NCBI RefSeq assembly: GCF_017601095.1
Contig: NZ_JAGFUX010000007.1
Coordinates: 1-64,000, forward strand
Direction: 5' to 3'
DNA from: Streptococcus suis
Lineage (GTDB): Bacteria; Bacillota; Bacilli; Lactobacillales; Streptococcaceae
DNA: 64,000 nucleotides
Below the pieces are notes generated by a model that was given only the letters and a program-made list of their open reading frames with translations, had not been told where the DNA came from and searched no databases. Position 1 is the first letter of the stretch. Each line of letters begins with the position of its first letter. Of the stretch, positions 34,099 through 43,134 are shown one piece after another. The position numbers and the translations under genes are program-made.

Positions 34099-35688
34099 AT
34101 GATATCAAGAATAATAATACAAAACTTTAAACGTTATCAGAAAGTTGATTTTACTTGTAATTCTGAATTAAATATTTTTGTTGGGGAGAATGGTGCTGGG
34201 AAGTCGACACTATTATATGGAATTGGTTTGGTGCTGAGCGGTAGTCACAGTCAAATTGAAAGAAGTAGCTTGTCTAGTATCATTAATCAAGAATCGATTA
34301 TAGAATTTATGGGTACAAGGGATATCAATCAGCTCCCTGAGGTCTTCGTTGAAATATATTTTGATGAATTAAGTACTGAAATTTCCTCTAACTTCAATAT
34401 TGAAGGAAATCATAACTCTCAAAAAATCAAAGCTTTTGGACTTTCATTAAAAATAGCTCCCAATCAAGATTATATTGCTGAAATTACTTCTGTCTTAAAT
34501 GATAGTAATTGGACAGTCTTTCCATTTGAGTTCTATAAAGTTGAATTTTTGACATTTTCAGGGAAACCCTACTCCTCTTACAATAAACCGTATAAGTTTC
34601 TACATTCAATAATAAATACTAGTCTCATCGATACACAACAAGAGATTCAAAAACGTATCCATGAGGTGTATTTAGATAATATTTCAGCTGAAAATAGAGC
34701 AAAAGTTAATCATCAATACAGGATAAATTCACTTAATTTTTTAAATAATTTAAGGAAGGACGAATTGTTGACGGAAAATGCTTCAGAATTCCAACTTCAT
34801 TTTGATGAATCAGAAAATTCATTTAGAAATTCAGTATCGGCTGTAAAAAATGGTGTAGATATAAAAAATTTAGGGCAGGGAGAAAAAGTACTATTAGGAG
34901 TCGAAAATGCGTACAGTCATCTCAAGGAAACTGTTAAAATACTGCTTATTGAGGAGCCTGAAAATCATTTGAGCTTCCAAAACCTCCAGAAATTGGTTAA
35001 AATGTTAAGTTCAAATACAGGTGTTCAAGTTTTTATTGGGACTCATTCAAATATGATTGCTTCAAGATTAGGTGTGGACAATCTTCTTTTTTTAGATAAT
35101 GGTCAGATATCTAAACTTGAAAGTTTGAAAAAAGATACGATAAGATTCTTCAAAAAGTCTACCAATCAAAATTTATTGAACTTTTCTCTAGGTAAGAAGA
35201 TAATTCTTGTTGAGGGGAATGCGGAATATATTTTAGTAGAAAAGTTTTTTGAAATACTCCATTCTAAAAAGCCTGAAGAATTTAATGTATCAATTATTTC
35301 AGTAGATGGATTAAGTTTTGAAAGGTATTTAGAAATTGCAACCAATTTTACTGATAAAAATGTAGCAGTTATCACAGATAATGATGGTGATTATGCAAGG
35401 AATGTACAGTCAAAGTATAGTTCTTATCAGCGATTCCAAAATATAAAAATTTCTTCTGATTTAGATAATGAGAATCGAACATTTGAAATATGCATTTATA
35501 ATTGTAACTCAGATTTGTTAGATTCTTTAGGTTTAACCAAATCTAATGATTTAATAGGATACATGCTCAGGGAAAAGTCTGAGTTCGCACTTAGACTACT
35601 AGAACAAATGGAAACTAGTAATTTAAGTGAAGAGTTTATTTTACCCAATTATATTAAAGAGGCAATTGAATGGATAATAAAAGACTAA
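34099..35688 (+). CDS. OLD-family ATPase with TOPRIM nuclease (GajA-like)
   Basis: The start is set at MISRIIIQNFKRYQ, after AAGGTGGG. The 529 residues hold an ABC-type ATPase: Walker A GENGAGKST (29-37), signature LGQGEK (258-263) and Walker B KILLIEEPENHLS with Glu285/286. A TOPRIM domain follows (IILVEGNAEY with Glu372; ITDNDGDY with Asp427 and Asp429). OLD enzymes of this class cut DNA and, paired with a UvrD-like helicase, form Gabija. It overlaps the helicase gene by 19 bases. Slightly shorter than typical GajA, but all motifs are intact. Confidence 0.88.
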   Translation: MISRIIIQNFKRYQKVDFTCNSELNIFVGENGAGKSTLLYGIGLVLSGSHSQIERSSLSSIINQESIIEFMGTRDINQLPEVFVEIYFDELSTEISSNFNIEGNHNSQKIKAFGLSLKIAPNQDYIAEITSVLNDSNWTVFPFEFYKVEFLTFSGKPYSSYNKPYKFLHSIINTSLIDTQQEIQKRIHEVYLDNISAENRAKVNHQYRINSLNFLNNLRKDELLTENASEFQLHFDESENSFRNSVSAVKNGVDIKNLGQGEKVLLGVENAYSHLKETVKILLIEEPENHLSFQNLQKLVKMLSSNTGVQVFIGTHSNMIASRLGVDNLLFLDNGQISKLESLKKDTIRFFKKSTNQNLLNFSLGKKIILVEGNAEYILVEKFFEILHSKKPEEFNVSIISVDGLSFERYLEIATNFTDKNVAVITDNDGDYARNVQSKYSSYQRFQNIKISSDLDNENRTFEICIYNCNSDLLDSLGLTKSNDLIGYMLREKSEFALRLLEQMETSNLSEEFILPNYIKEAIEWIIKD

Positions 35689-36716
35689 TTCATGCGGTTG
35701 CTGGAAGTGGCAAAACGACTAAAATAATCGAAAGTATAGACCCACAAAAAAGAAATCTTATTATAACATACACTGAAACGAACCAGAATACAATTAGAGC
35801 AAAGCTGATTGACAAATTGGGCTATATTCCTGAGTATACTTTTATTTTTGGTGTCTTTGAGTTTCTATATAGTTTTTGCTTAGTGCCATATTTAGGAAAA
35901 CGACCAAAAGGAATAAACTTTGACTATGAAACTCAAGGTAGGTTTGATAATAATTCAATAGATACTACTGGAAGAATTATTCAGAATCAACTTTCTAAGT
36001 CATTATTAAGGGGGGTCTTAATTTATAAAAGGAACAATATCCAATTTGATAATTCATATTTAGAAAGAATTGATAAATTTTTTGATTGTGTTTTTATAGA
36101 TGAATGTCAGGATTTTGAGTCAGACGATTTTGATTGGCTTTTAAGCCTAAGTAAACTTAGTGCAGACGTTCTATTACTTGGAGATTTTTATCAAAAAACT
36201 TTTAAAACTTCAAGGAGAGGGAATAAGGGGAAAGGTATTCATTCTAGTTTTGAGAATTGGTTAAAAGTTATTTCTGATTCAGGATTTAAAATTGATTTGT
36301 CAAGTTTGTCAAAAAGTTATCGTTGTCCAAAGATAGTTTGTGACTTCATTGTTGAAAGCTTAGATATTGAAATTTCATCGCAGAAAAAAGAAAATCAAAC
36401 TACAAAAATTTTGTTCATAGATTCACAGGATAAAATAGAATCAATCATGACAGATGACAGTATTATGAAACTTTTTTATCAAAAATCCTATGATTATGAT
36501 TGTAAAAGCCAGAACTGGGGAGATAGCAAAGGCTCAGAATATGAAAATGTATGTGTAGTACTAAACCCAAAAACATATAAATTGTTTGATTCTGGTCGCT
36601 TAAGCGATCTATCTACACAAACTAAGAGTAAATTTTATGTTGCATGTACTCGTACGAGAGGGAACCTATATTTTGTAAATCAAAAAGATTTAACGGATTA
36701 TAAAAAGATAAAGTAA
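35670..36716 (+). CDS. minimal UvrD/Rep-type helicase (GajB-like)
   Basis: The 348 residues contain the SF1 helicase motifs in order: Walker A AVAGSGKTT (9-17), DECQ (144-147), LLLGDFYQ, SKSYRCP, GSEYENV, and ACTRTRG near residue 330. The usual 1B and 2B insertions are largely missing, so it is smaller than GajB proteins (about 500 residues) and may act as a DNA-sensing ATPase more than as a processive helicase. It overlaps the OLD gene and ends ten bases before the CHAT gene, indicating one operon. Confidence 0.85.
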   Translation: MDNKRLIHAVAGSGKTTKIIESIDPQKRNLIITYTETNQNTIRAKLIDKLGYIPEYTFIFGVFEFLYSFCLVPYLGKRPKGINFDYETQGRFDNNSIDTTGRIIQNQLSKSLLRGVLIYKRNNIQFDNSYLERIDKFFDCVFIDECQDFESDDFDWLLSLSKLSADVLLLGDFYQKTFKTSRRGNKGKGIHSSFENWLKVISDSGFKIDLSSLSKSYRCPKIVCDFIVESLDIEISSQKKENQTTKILFIDSQDKIESIMTDDSIMKLFYQKSYDYDCKSQNWGDSKGSEYENVCVVLNPKTYKLFDSGRLSDLSTQTKSKFYVACTRTRGNLYFVNQKDLTDYKKIK

Positions 36717-36726
36717 AGGAAATTAT

Positions 36727-39045
36727 ATGACAGAACCGTTTTCAAACATACCATTTGTAAGTTATTTTTTAACTACAAATAATCATGATAATCCAAATTT
36801 TATTGAAAGAGACACATTCTCCTATCGTTTTAACAGGAACATTGTGACTCATACTCAATCAAGATACTTAGTTGCTCATCTTCCTAAAAGTCTTGAAGAA
36901 TTAGTTATTCCTTGGCCACTATCTTCAATTATTGAAGAACAAAATTATATTACAGAATACATAAACATAGAGCTTTTAAATAAGAATAAAGATGGTATCA
37001 TTGATTTAATCAAGCAAACTCCTTTAGGCTGTGTTTTCATTCCTGAAGAATTAAGAGACCATCCTTTTATTAAACAAATACAAGAAATTACACTACCTGT
37101 GATTTTTTTAGAAGACGGAGTAGATATCCCTATCAGCCAACTACAATTGATTGTAGAAAAAAATAGTATCAATGCTAGCCAGATAATAACTAACAAAGTT
37201 ACAATCTCTGATAAAACAAAAATTGAGCCGATTAGCATACCTCACAAGCACTTTTTGCGACCTTTAGAGATTGCAATCAATCGTAATAGAGGTTTGTACC
37301 TATCTATATTTGAAAATAGGCAGGAACCAAAACCATTTGATAACCCAACAACAGAAGGAAAACTAGTGGTAGAGGAACAAGCGATAAGTGATTTGAAATA
37401 TTATTTAAAGCTCCTAATTGCAGAAAAGTATATCATATATCTTGCAAAACATGAAAAAGGAATTGATTCTTTGATTGAAATTATAAGGAAATGGGATGAT
37501 TCAATAGATACTGCAGATTTAGACTTGGATATTCTTGAAAAATATTTTTTGAATCTATCGGATTATTTTTTTGAAAAATTTGACGAAATAGTTTATCGTA
37601 CAGATATGTTATTTGTGTTGCCGATGGTAAATAAAACAAGTGTTGATTTACTAAATAGAGAGTTTCAGTTACGACTATCTAAACCTGTTCTTAGGCAGAT
37701 ATATGATTTTTCAGGATATTATGGAATAGGGGACGGCAAAGATCTTGAAAGGATGTTACCAATAATTTCTGATAGAGCATCAGAAAACTCAATTTTAGAT
37801 TCCTTATCACTTAATTTTACACTAGATGCAAAATCTCCGTATGTGCGCTTACCTAACATACCTTCCAAAGATATTACCTTGTGGTATTCGCATATGTTTA
37901 AAAATATAATGAAGAATTCCAATTTATCAGAAATTGAAAAATTCAATAATAATTTCCATAAAATATCTGAGAAGTTAAAGTTATCTTTAGATGATGGCTT
38001 TATTGATATAATTGTTAAACATGGAAAGCATATAAAATTTATTACAGATGCACCAATTGAATGGGTTAAATATAAAGATACTCCTCTAGGCTTAATAAAA
38101 TCAATCAGCAGATTGCCAATTATTCCTGGTAATACATTAGTAAATTCAGCTAAACTTAACTTTAAAAGTGAAATTCCAAAAGCTACCGTGTCATTTTTAA
38201 TTATCAATACACTTAACTCTAATGATACATTATATAAAAATGGGAAAAGATTGGGTGAGTTATTGAAAAAGTATTTTCCTAACTATTGTGTTAATTATTA
38301 TGAAGTTAGAAATAAAACCGATTTTATTCGTACGATGAATGAAAATCCTTCAACTTTTTTTATTTACTATGGGCATGGTAGTATGCCTGAAATGAGTAGA
38401 AATCAACCAGATCAGATAGGTAAACTTCATATTGGCGATGATGAAATTGATATGATTGAGTTAGAAAATACTTTAAAAGTTGTACCTGTTGTCACAATAT
38501 TGGGGGCCTGTCAGACACAGGTATTGGATTCTCATTATTTAAATATTGGAAATATGTTTCTCGGGTTAGGAAGTCAATCAGTATTGGCAACATATTTCCC
38601 AGTTGATGGTTTCTATACATTTAGTTTAATAGAGTATATTTTTAGATATCTAAAAAATTTTTTAAGCAATCAAGCGCCAGAGTATATAAAGAACTGGTCT
38701 GATATTATTTTACAAGCTCGACGAACTCATTATATCATTGAACCAGTTAATACAATTATTGAATATTTAGATAAAAAGGGAGATAAAACTAGAGTAGACT
38801 CAGGTAGTTTGTCACAATATGTTATGAAATATTGTATAGAATCAAGCTGTAATGCTAACACCTCATATATTTCTCTAATGGAACAAAGTGTCATATATAG
38901 AGATAAAGCTTATAAAGAATATTTTAAAAACTATCCAGAATCGACTAGAATGTTAATTGATTATATTTTTAAACATAACTATGTCTTTCCAGAGAGTATA
39001 ATATTTACATCTCTTGGTTCTCCAGAGAGAATTAAATTTGTATAG
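36727..39045 (+). CDS. CHAT-domain caspase-like protease of a putative defence operon
   Basis: The last 280 of 772 residues form a CHAT (caspase HetF associated) domain. FFIYYGHGSM holds the catalytic His550 and VTILGACQTQ holds the catalytic Cys595. GNMFLGLGSQSVLATYFPVDGF follows, as in canonical CHAT proteases. The first 470 residues are not recognised; they look soluble and mixed alpha/beta and may bind the two upstream proteins or hold the protease inactive. CHAT proteases in other prokaryotic immune systems act when a sensor fires. Here the sensor would be the OLD-UvrD pair. The substrate is unknown; no gasdermin-like gene is nearby. Confidence 0.82.
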   Translation: MTEPFSNIPFVSYFLTTNNHDNPNFIERDTFSYRFNRNIVTHTQSRYLVAHLPKSLEELVIPWPLSSIIEEQNYITEYINIELLNKNKDGIIDLIKQTPLGCVFIPEELRDHPFIKQIQEITLPVIFLEDGVDIPISQLQLIVEKNSINASQIITNKVTISDKTKIEPISIPHKHFLRPLEIAINRNRGLYLSIFENRQEPKPFDNPTTEGKLVVEEQAISDLKYYLKLLIAEKYIIYLAKHEKGIDSLIEIIRKWDDSIDTADLDLDILEKYFLNLSDYFFEKFDEIVYRTDMLFVLPMVNKTSVDLLNREFQLRLSKPVLRQIYDFSGYYGIGDGKDLERMLPIISDRASENSILDSLSLNFTLDAKSPYVRLPNIPSKDITLWYSHMFKNIMKNSNLSEIEKFNNNFHKISEKLKLSLDDGFIDIIVKHGKHIKFITDAPIEWVKYKDTPLGLIKSISRLPIIPGNTLVNSAKLNFKSEIPKATVSFLIINTLNSNDTLYKNGKRLGELLKKYFPNYCVNYYEVRNKTDFIRTMNENPSTFFIYYGHGSMPEMSRNQPDQIGKLHIGDDEIDMIELENTLKVVPVVTILGACQTQVLDSHYLNIGNMFLGLGSQSVLATYFPVDGFYTFSLIEYIFRYLKNFLSNQAPEYIKNWSDIILQARRTHYIIEPVNTIIEYLDKKGDKTRVDSGSLSQYVMKYCIESSCNANTSYISLMEQSVIYRDKAYKEYFKNYPESTRMLIDYIFKHNYVFPESIIFTSLGSPERIKFV

Positions 39046-39053
39046 AGTTTTTT

Positions 39054-39079
39054 GAGAGCATCTAGCTCTCTTTTTTTTT
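39054..39079 (+). terminator. terminator of the OLD-UvrD-CHAT operon
   Basis: A perfect GAGAGC / GCTCTC stem with a 5-base loop is followed by nine or more T residues. It closes the three-gene operon nine bases after the CHAT stop. Confidence 0.88.
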
Positions 39080-39159
39080 ACCTTCTTCTGTAATGTGATA
39101 CCTTTTCCAAATCATCTCTATTATCCTAATATCATTCCCAACAAAATCAATCCTTGATT

Positions 39160-39372
39160 TTTTCTTAGGGGTTTGGGGGCGAAGCCACCATAGTTTCTTA
39201 TCGTCGGCTGACAAACCTGTAAGGTTTGGATTCAGCTGGCGATTAGATTTTGGGTTATTGTGGACACAATAACTGAGCTCGCAAAAGCCGAAAAGCGAAG
39301 TGATGAGGCTGAAGGAAGCCCCCCGTATCTGATACGGTATCGGGTTAGACCCGATAGAGGCAAGTAGAGAAG
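39160..39372 (+). other. candidate origin of transfer and control region of the mobilisation genes
   Basis: Ahead of the mobilisation genes lies a cluster of inverted repeats. TTATTGTG/CACAATAA (8-base arms) lies at 39,255-39,272. Next is CCGTATC/GATACGG around one T at 39,323-39,337. Directly after it comes TATCGGGT/ACCCGATA around TAG at 39,338-39,356. A GGGGTTTGGGGGCGAAGCC stretch opens the region near 39,168. Such repeats beside relaxase genes are typical for nic regions and for binding of MobC-like proteins. The nick site itself cannot be read from the sequence. Confidence 0.6.
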
Positions 39373-39384
39373 GAGTATAACGAG

Positions 39385-39747
39385 ATGACAGAACACTATC
39401 GCACTATCCGTAAGGAAATTAATCTGACACCAGAGGAACTGGAGCTGATTCAGAATCTGATGAGGAAAGAACATGCCGAGCAATTCTCTCCCTTTGTCCG
39501 TCAAAAGCTGAAGGAGTTGGCTGAGGGAAGACAGTTGGTTACGGATTGGTTTACCCTCTGGCAGTCCCAGAAGATTGAACAAATTAGCCGTGACATCTTA
39601 CAGGTGACTGTCTTGGCTGAACAGACCCAGCAGGTCACGGCAGAGAACTTTCGAATTATCTTGATCTGTGTGCAAGAGCTGATGGCTGAAGTAGAGAAGT
39701 CTATCCCACTCAGTCCAGATTTTCGTGACAAGTACATGGGAGGTTAA
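39385..39747 (+). CDS. ribbon-helix-helix mobilisation accessory protein
   Basis: The 120-residue protein has a ribbon-helix-helix-like N-terminus (YRTIRKEINLTPEELELIQNLM) and a helical C-terminal part, as in plasmid and IME relaxosome proteins. It probably binds the inverted repeats just upstream and helps the relaxase nick DNA. It is followed three bases later by a MobC-like gene of similar build, which suggests an old duplication or a two-part relaxosome. Confidence 0.7.
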   Translation: MTEHYRTIRKEINLTPEELELIQNLMRKEHAEQFSPFVRQKLKELAEGRQLVTDWFTLWQSQKIEQISRDILQVTVLAEQTQQVTAENFRIILICVQELMAEVEKSIPLSPDFRDKYMGG

Positions 39748-39749
39748 AC

Positions 39750-40115
39750 ATGGAAAATCGTTACCGCACTAACCTCAAAAAAGTCTTTCTAACGGACCAG
39801 GAGTTAGCAACTTTGAACGACCGTATCGGGCAGAGTGGCTGTAAAAATTTCTCTGCTTATGCTAGAAAAGTTCTGCTCAATCCCAACATGACATTTCTGA
39901 CCATTGACACCAGTAACTATGACGACTTGGTATTTGAGTTGAGACGAATCGGAAACAACCTCAATCAAATCGCACGGACCGTCAACCAGACTCACATCTT
40001 AACACCAAGCGACCGTGGATTTTTGGTGCAAGGCATTGGCCAACTCATCAAGGAAGTGGAGAAGGACTTTAACATAAAGAGTCAGCAGCTGAAGGAGTTT
40101 TATGGTCGTCACTAA
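39750..40115 (+). CDS. mobC: MobC-like relaxosome protein
   Basis: The 121 residues show the MobC pattern: RTNLKKVFLTDQELATLNDRIGQSGCKNFSAYARKVLL, then FELRRIGNNLNQIARTVNQ. The second motif is the conserved core of bacterial mobilisation proteins (NikA/MobC type). It overlaps the relaxase start by 14 bases. It should bind oriT and promote strand opening. Confidence 0.88.
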   Translation: MENRYRTNLKKVFLTDQELATLNDRIGQSGCKNFSAYARKVLLNPNMTFLTIDTSNYDDLVFELRRIGNNLNQIARTVNQTHILTPSDRGFLVQGIGQLIKEVEKDFNIKSQQLKEFYGRH

Positions 40116-41976
40116 ACACTTTGCGGTGCATAACACCAAGTATCGTAAGAGCCTCATCAAGTATATTCTCAATCCAGAAAAGACGAAGAAGCTGAAACTG
40201 GTCTCTGATTTTGGCATGAGCAACTACCTGGACTTTCCTAGCTATAAAGAATTGGTGGAAATGTATCATGCCAACTTTGTCAACAACGATAGGCTCTACG
40301 ATTCCAGAAATGATCGGCAACAGGTCAAGCAAACGAAAATCCATGCCCACCACCTGATCCAATCCTTTTCCCCTGATGACAAGCTCACACCTGAAGAGAT
40401 TAACCGCATTGGCTATGAGACCATTAAAGAATTAACAGGTGGGAGTTTTCGTTTTATTGTTGCGACCCACGTTGATAAGGACCATATCCATAACCATATC
40501 TTGATTAACGCCGTGGATAAGCAGTCAGATAAAAAACTCAAATGGGACTATGCCCAGGAGAGAAACCTTCGTCTGATTTCAGATCGCATTGCCAAAGAAG
40601 CTGGAGCAAAAATCATCAGCCCTAATCGTTACTTGCATGAAAAGTTTGAGACCTATCGCAGAACCAACAATAAGTTCGAACTCAAGCAGCGACTTTACTT
40701 TCTCATGGGAAATAGCAGGAGCTTTGAAGATTTTTTGGACAAGGCTCCTGCTCTAAACGTGGAGATGGATTTTTCTCGTAAGCATGCCCGCTTTTTGATG
40801 ACTGACCGTAACATGAAACAGGTCATTCGCGGCGACCAGCTCAACAAACGCCAACCCTACACCGAGGATTATTTTCGGGAGCAGTTTGCGAAACGAGGTA
40901 TTGAAGAGCGACTGGAGTTTCTTTTACCCAAGGCTAGGAGCCTGGAGCATTTGGTTAAAATGGCAGAGCAGCTGAACCTGATCATTTCTCCCAGACAGAA
41001 ACACGTTGTCTTTACTTTATCAGAGAATGGCAGGAGCATAGCCATAAAAAATGAGAAGTTGAGTGCCAAGTGTCTTTACGATGTCCAGTTTTTTGAAGAC
41101 TATTTTTCTAAAGAGAAAGAGCTCCCAGACGTTAGCCTGGAAACTCTTATGTCAGATTTTGAAAAGTACCAGGAGGAAATGAACAAAGATAGGCTGCCTA
41201 ACGAAGAACTTTGGCCATCCTATACGGATTTCAAAGAAACACGAGACCAGGTTCAGGAGTTTGAAGTTGTTTTAGCAGAGCACCAGATTGACAAGTTAGT
41301 CAAGGACGGTCTCTTTGTCAGAATCAATTATGGCATCAAAAAAGGCGGCTTGGTCTTTATACCAAACCGTAACCTGGATATTAAAGAAACGGATACGGGA
41401 AAAACCTATCACGTTTTTATTCGTGAGACTGCCCAATTTTTTATCTATGACAGAGACAATGCCCAGCTCAATAAGTACATGAGAGGCCGAGATCTGATTC
41501 GTCAACTCTCACACGACAGCAAGCATATCCCTAAACGCAGACGACCAACACTTGATACCCTCAAAGAAAAAATTGCAGAGCTTAATCTTTTGATTGACCT
41601 GGATACTGACAATAAATCCTATCAAGAGATTAAGAACGAAATGATTCAGGATATTGCTCAACTGGAGTTGATGATTACGGATTATCAGGATAAACTTGCT
41701 TACCTTAACAAGGTGGCGGAAGTGTTGCTAAATCTTAATAACGCAGACCCAGAAAACAGACGGCTAGCTAGATATGACTACGCCAAGATGAACCTGACAT
41801 CAGCCATTAAACTGGAGCAGGTAGAGAAGGAGATAGCAGAAAATCAAAACTCCATGACGAAATGGATAGATGACTACGAATATGAGATAAGAAGATTAGA
41901 GAAGTTTATCAACATACTTGATAACACTAGAAATCAAAATATCACTAAATTAAAACAGGAAACAAAATCAATTTAG
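40102..41976 (+). CDS. MOBP-type relaxase
   Basis: The 624-residue protein has an N-terminal relaxase domain with the metal-binding triad HVDKDHIHNH (His123, His128 and His130 region) and an HAHHLIQSF motif near residue 79. A long helical C-terminal region follows, coiled-coil-rich from about residue 490. It would nick oriT, stay linked to the 5' end and lead the strand into the recipient through a conjugation channel supplied by another element. No coupling protein or type IV secretion genes are in the window, so the element is mobilizable, not self-transmissible. Confidence 0.92.
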   Translation: MVVTKHFAVHNTKYRKSLIKYILNPEKTKKLKLVSDFGMSNYLDFPSYKELVEMYHANFVNNDRLYDSRNDRQQVKQTKIHAHHLIQSFSPDDKLTPEEINRIGYETIKELTGGSFRFIVATHVDKDHIHNHILINAVDKQSDKKLKWDYAQERNLRLISDRIAKEAGAKIISPNRYLHEKFETYRRTNNKFELKQRLYFLMGNSRSFEDFLDKAPALNVEMDFSRKHARFLMTDRNMKQVIRGDQLNKRQPYTEDYFREQFAKRGIEERLEFLLPKARSLEHLVKMAEQLNLIISPRQKHVVFTLSENGRSIAIKNEKLSAKCLYDVQFFEDYFSKEKELPDVSLETLMSDFEKYQEEMNKDRLPNEELWPSYTDFKETRDQVQEFEVVLAEHQIDKLVKDGLFVRINYGIKKGGLVFIPNRNLDIKETDTGKTYHVFIRETAQFFIYDRDNAQLNKYMRGRDLIRQLSHDSKHIPKRRRPTLDTLKEKIAELNLLIDLDTDNKSYQEIKNEMIQDIAQLELMITDYQDKLAYLNKVAEVLLNLNNADPENRRLARYDYAKMNLTSAIKLEQVEKEIAENQNSMTKWIDDYEYEIRRLEKFINILDNTRNQNITKLKQETKSI

Positions 41977-42007
41977 TTGTTTGAGATACCATGGGAAAAT
42001 TATAAGA

Positions 42008-42032
42008 CTGATAGTATTAATTTCACTATCAG
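42008..42032. terminator. inverted repeat between convergent relaxase and regulator genes
   Basis: CTGATAGT and ACTATCAG form perfect 8-base arms around a 9-base loop between two convergent genes. Neither side has a long T run, so it would be a weak two-way terminator. Confidence 0.45.
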
Positions 42033-42080
42033 CCTCATAGGTTATTTAACGTTTAAGTAGAATTCCAATATCAAGATAGA

Positions 42081-42944
42081 TTAAATAGAATCTAATTTCT
42101 TTAAATAATTTTCTATCTTCATCAGCATTAAAGGATTGTTATAAATCTTGCATAACTCTCTTGCTTCTATATAATAATTTTTGACTTCTTCTTTGTTTAG
42201 AAATTGAGCTCCAGCATTTCCGACAAGAATGAGTAGGGGAGCTAGTTGGTAGCTTGTTTGCCGCTCTTTACAGATCTCGATCGTTTCAAGAGCTTCTTGG
42301 ACGGCTTCGTTATATTTTTCCTTTGACACTAAATAGTGAGCGTAGTTGTAGCGAACTCTGATGTAACCAAATAAAAACTCTTGATGATCTAGATTTTTTG
42401 TCTGATACAACTCCATTAAATGAGAGTAGTTTGCTTCATATTCTTGTTCACGGCCAACGAGGGAGTAGAAATTAGATAGTGTGTTCAATGTCTTTAAGTA
42501 AATTAAAGTAGTTGAGGATACTTTTGATAATATATTTTCCAAGTAGGAGATGGCCTCAAACTGAAGGTTATATTGGTAGAAGTCAATGATAGCTTTAATC
42601 CATTCAAGATAAGTTCGGTCTTCTAGTGTTAGAAAAGTGCTTCGGCCAACCTCTATTTTATAAAGATATTCTAAATCGTCATAATTCCTATCGTCTAGTA
42701 GACGGGAAGATAGGTGTTTGAAGTTGGACAGGTTAGACTTGACTTCAATTTGTTCATTGAAAAAGTAATCTAATGGGACTTCAAGTCGCTGAGAAAGTTT
42801 AAACAAAAGGTCAGCGGATGGAATGAAGTGTCCTCTCTCAATCTTACTGATCTGGCTCTGTTCGCAAATCCCTTCTGCAAGAACATGTTGGGAAAGCCCT
42901 AGTTCTTTTCTTTTGATTCTGAATTTTTCAGCTAATTTAGTCAT
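42081..42944 (-). CDS. tprA: TprA/PlcR-like peptide-responsive regulator
   Basis: The 287 residues start with an XRE-type helix-turn-helix (LSQHVLAEGICEQSQISKIERG) and continue as TPR-like helical repeats, the build of RRNPP regulators (PlcR, TprA). These bind small imported peptides that change their DNA binding. A gene for a PhrA-like peptide is divergent from it. In S. pneumoniae, TprA represses a bacteriocin locus and phrA until the PhrA peptide accumulates. The same logic would put the bacteriocin genes downstream of phrA under cell-density control. The symbol is by analogy. Confidence 0.8.
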   Translation of the reverse strand: MTKLAEKFRIKRKELGLSQHVLAEGICEQSQISKIERGHFIPSADLLFKLSQRLEVPLDYFFNEQIEVKSNLSNFKHLSSRLLDDRNYDDLEYLYKIEVGRSTFLTLEDRTYLEWIKAIIDFYQYNLQFEAISYLENILSKVSSTTLIYLKTLNTLSNFYSLVGREQEYEANYSHLMELYQTKNLDHQEFLFGYIRVRYNYAHYLVSKEKYNEAVQEALETIEICKERQTSYQLAPLLILVGNAGAQFLNKEEVKNYYIEARELCKIYNNPLMLMKIENYLKKLDSI

Positions 42945-42977
42945 AAAACAATAATCCTTTCTGCTTCATCTTCCTCT

Positions 42978-43006
42978 ATTATATATAATTTAGTTAAAAA
43001 TGGCAA
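42978..43006 (-). promoter_or_regulatory. promoter of the tprA-like gene
   Basis: On the minus strand, TTGCCA and TATAAT are separated by 17 bases, about 35 bases before the regulator start. Confidence 0.65.
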
Positions 43007-43073
43007 ATTCTTGTTAAATAAAATTACTATTTATAATAAAAAAAAAAAAAAGTGAAAAATCGCATAAAAATAA

Positions 43074-43102
43074 TTGGCTAAATAAAGTATATATGTTAGA
43101 AT
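43074..43102 (+). promoter_or_regulatory. promoter of the phrA-like peptide gene
   Basis: TTGGCT and TAGAAT are separated by 17 bases, about 32 bases before the peptide ATG. It diverges from the regulator promoter. A run of about 15 A residues lies between the two and could bend the DNA or vary in length. Confidence 0.6.
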
Positions 43103-43134
43103 AAAGGTAAGGAAATAGAAAGGGGTTTCATTAC

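Noticed and set aside
34099-36716. Plain two-gene Gabija as the full explanation
   Set aside because: The CHAT gene starts ten bases after the helicase gene and the only terminator lies after it, so the unit has three genes.
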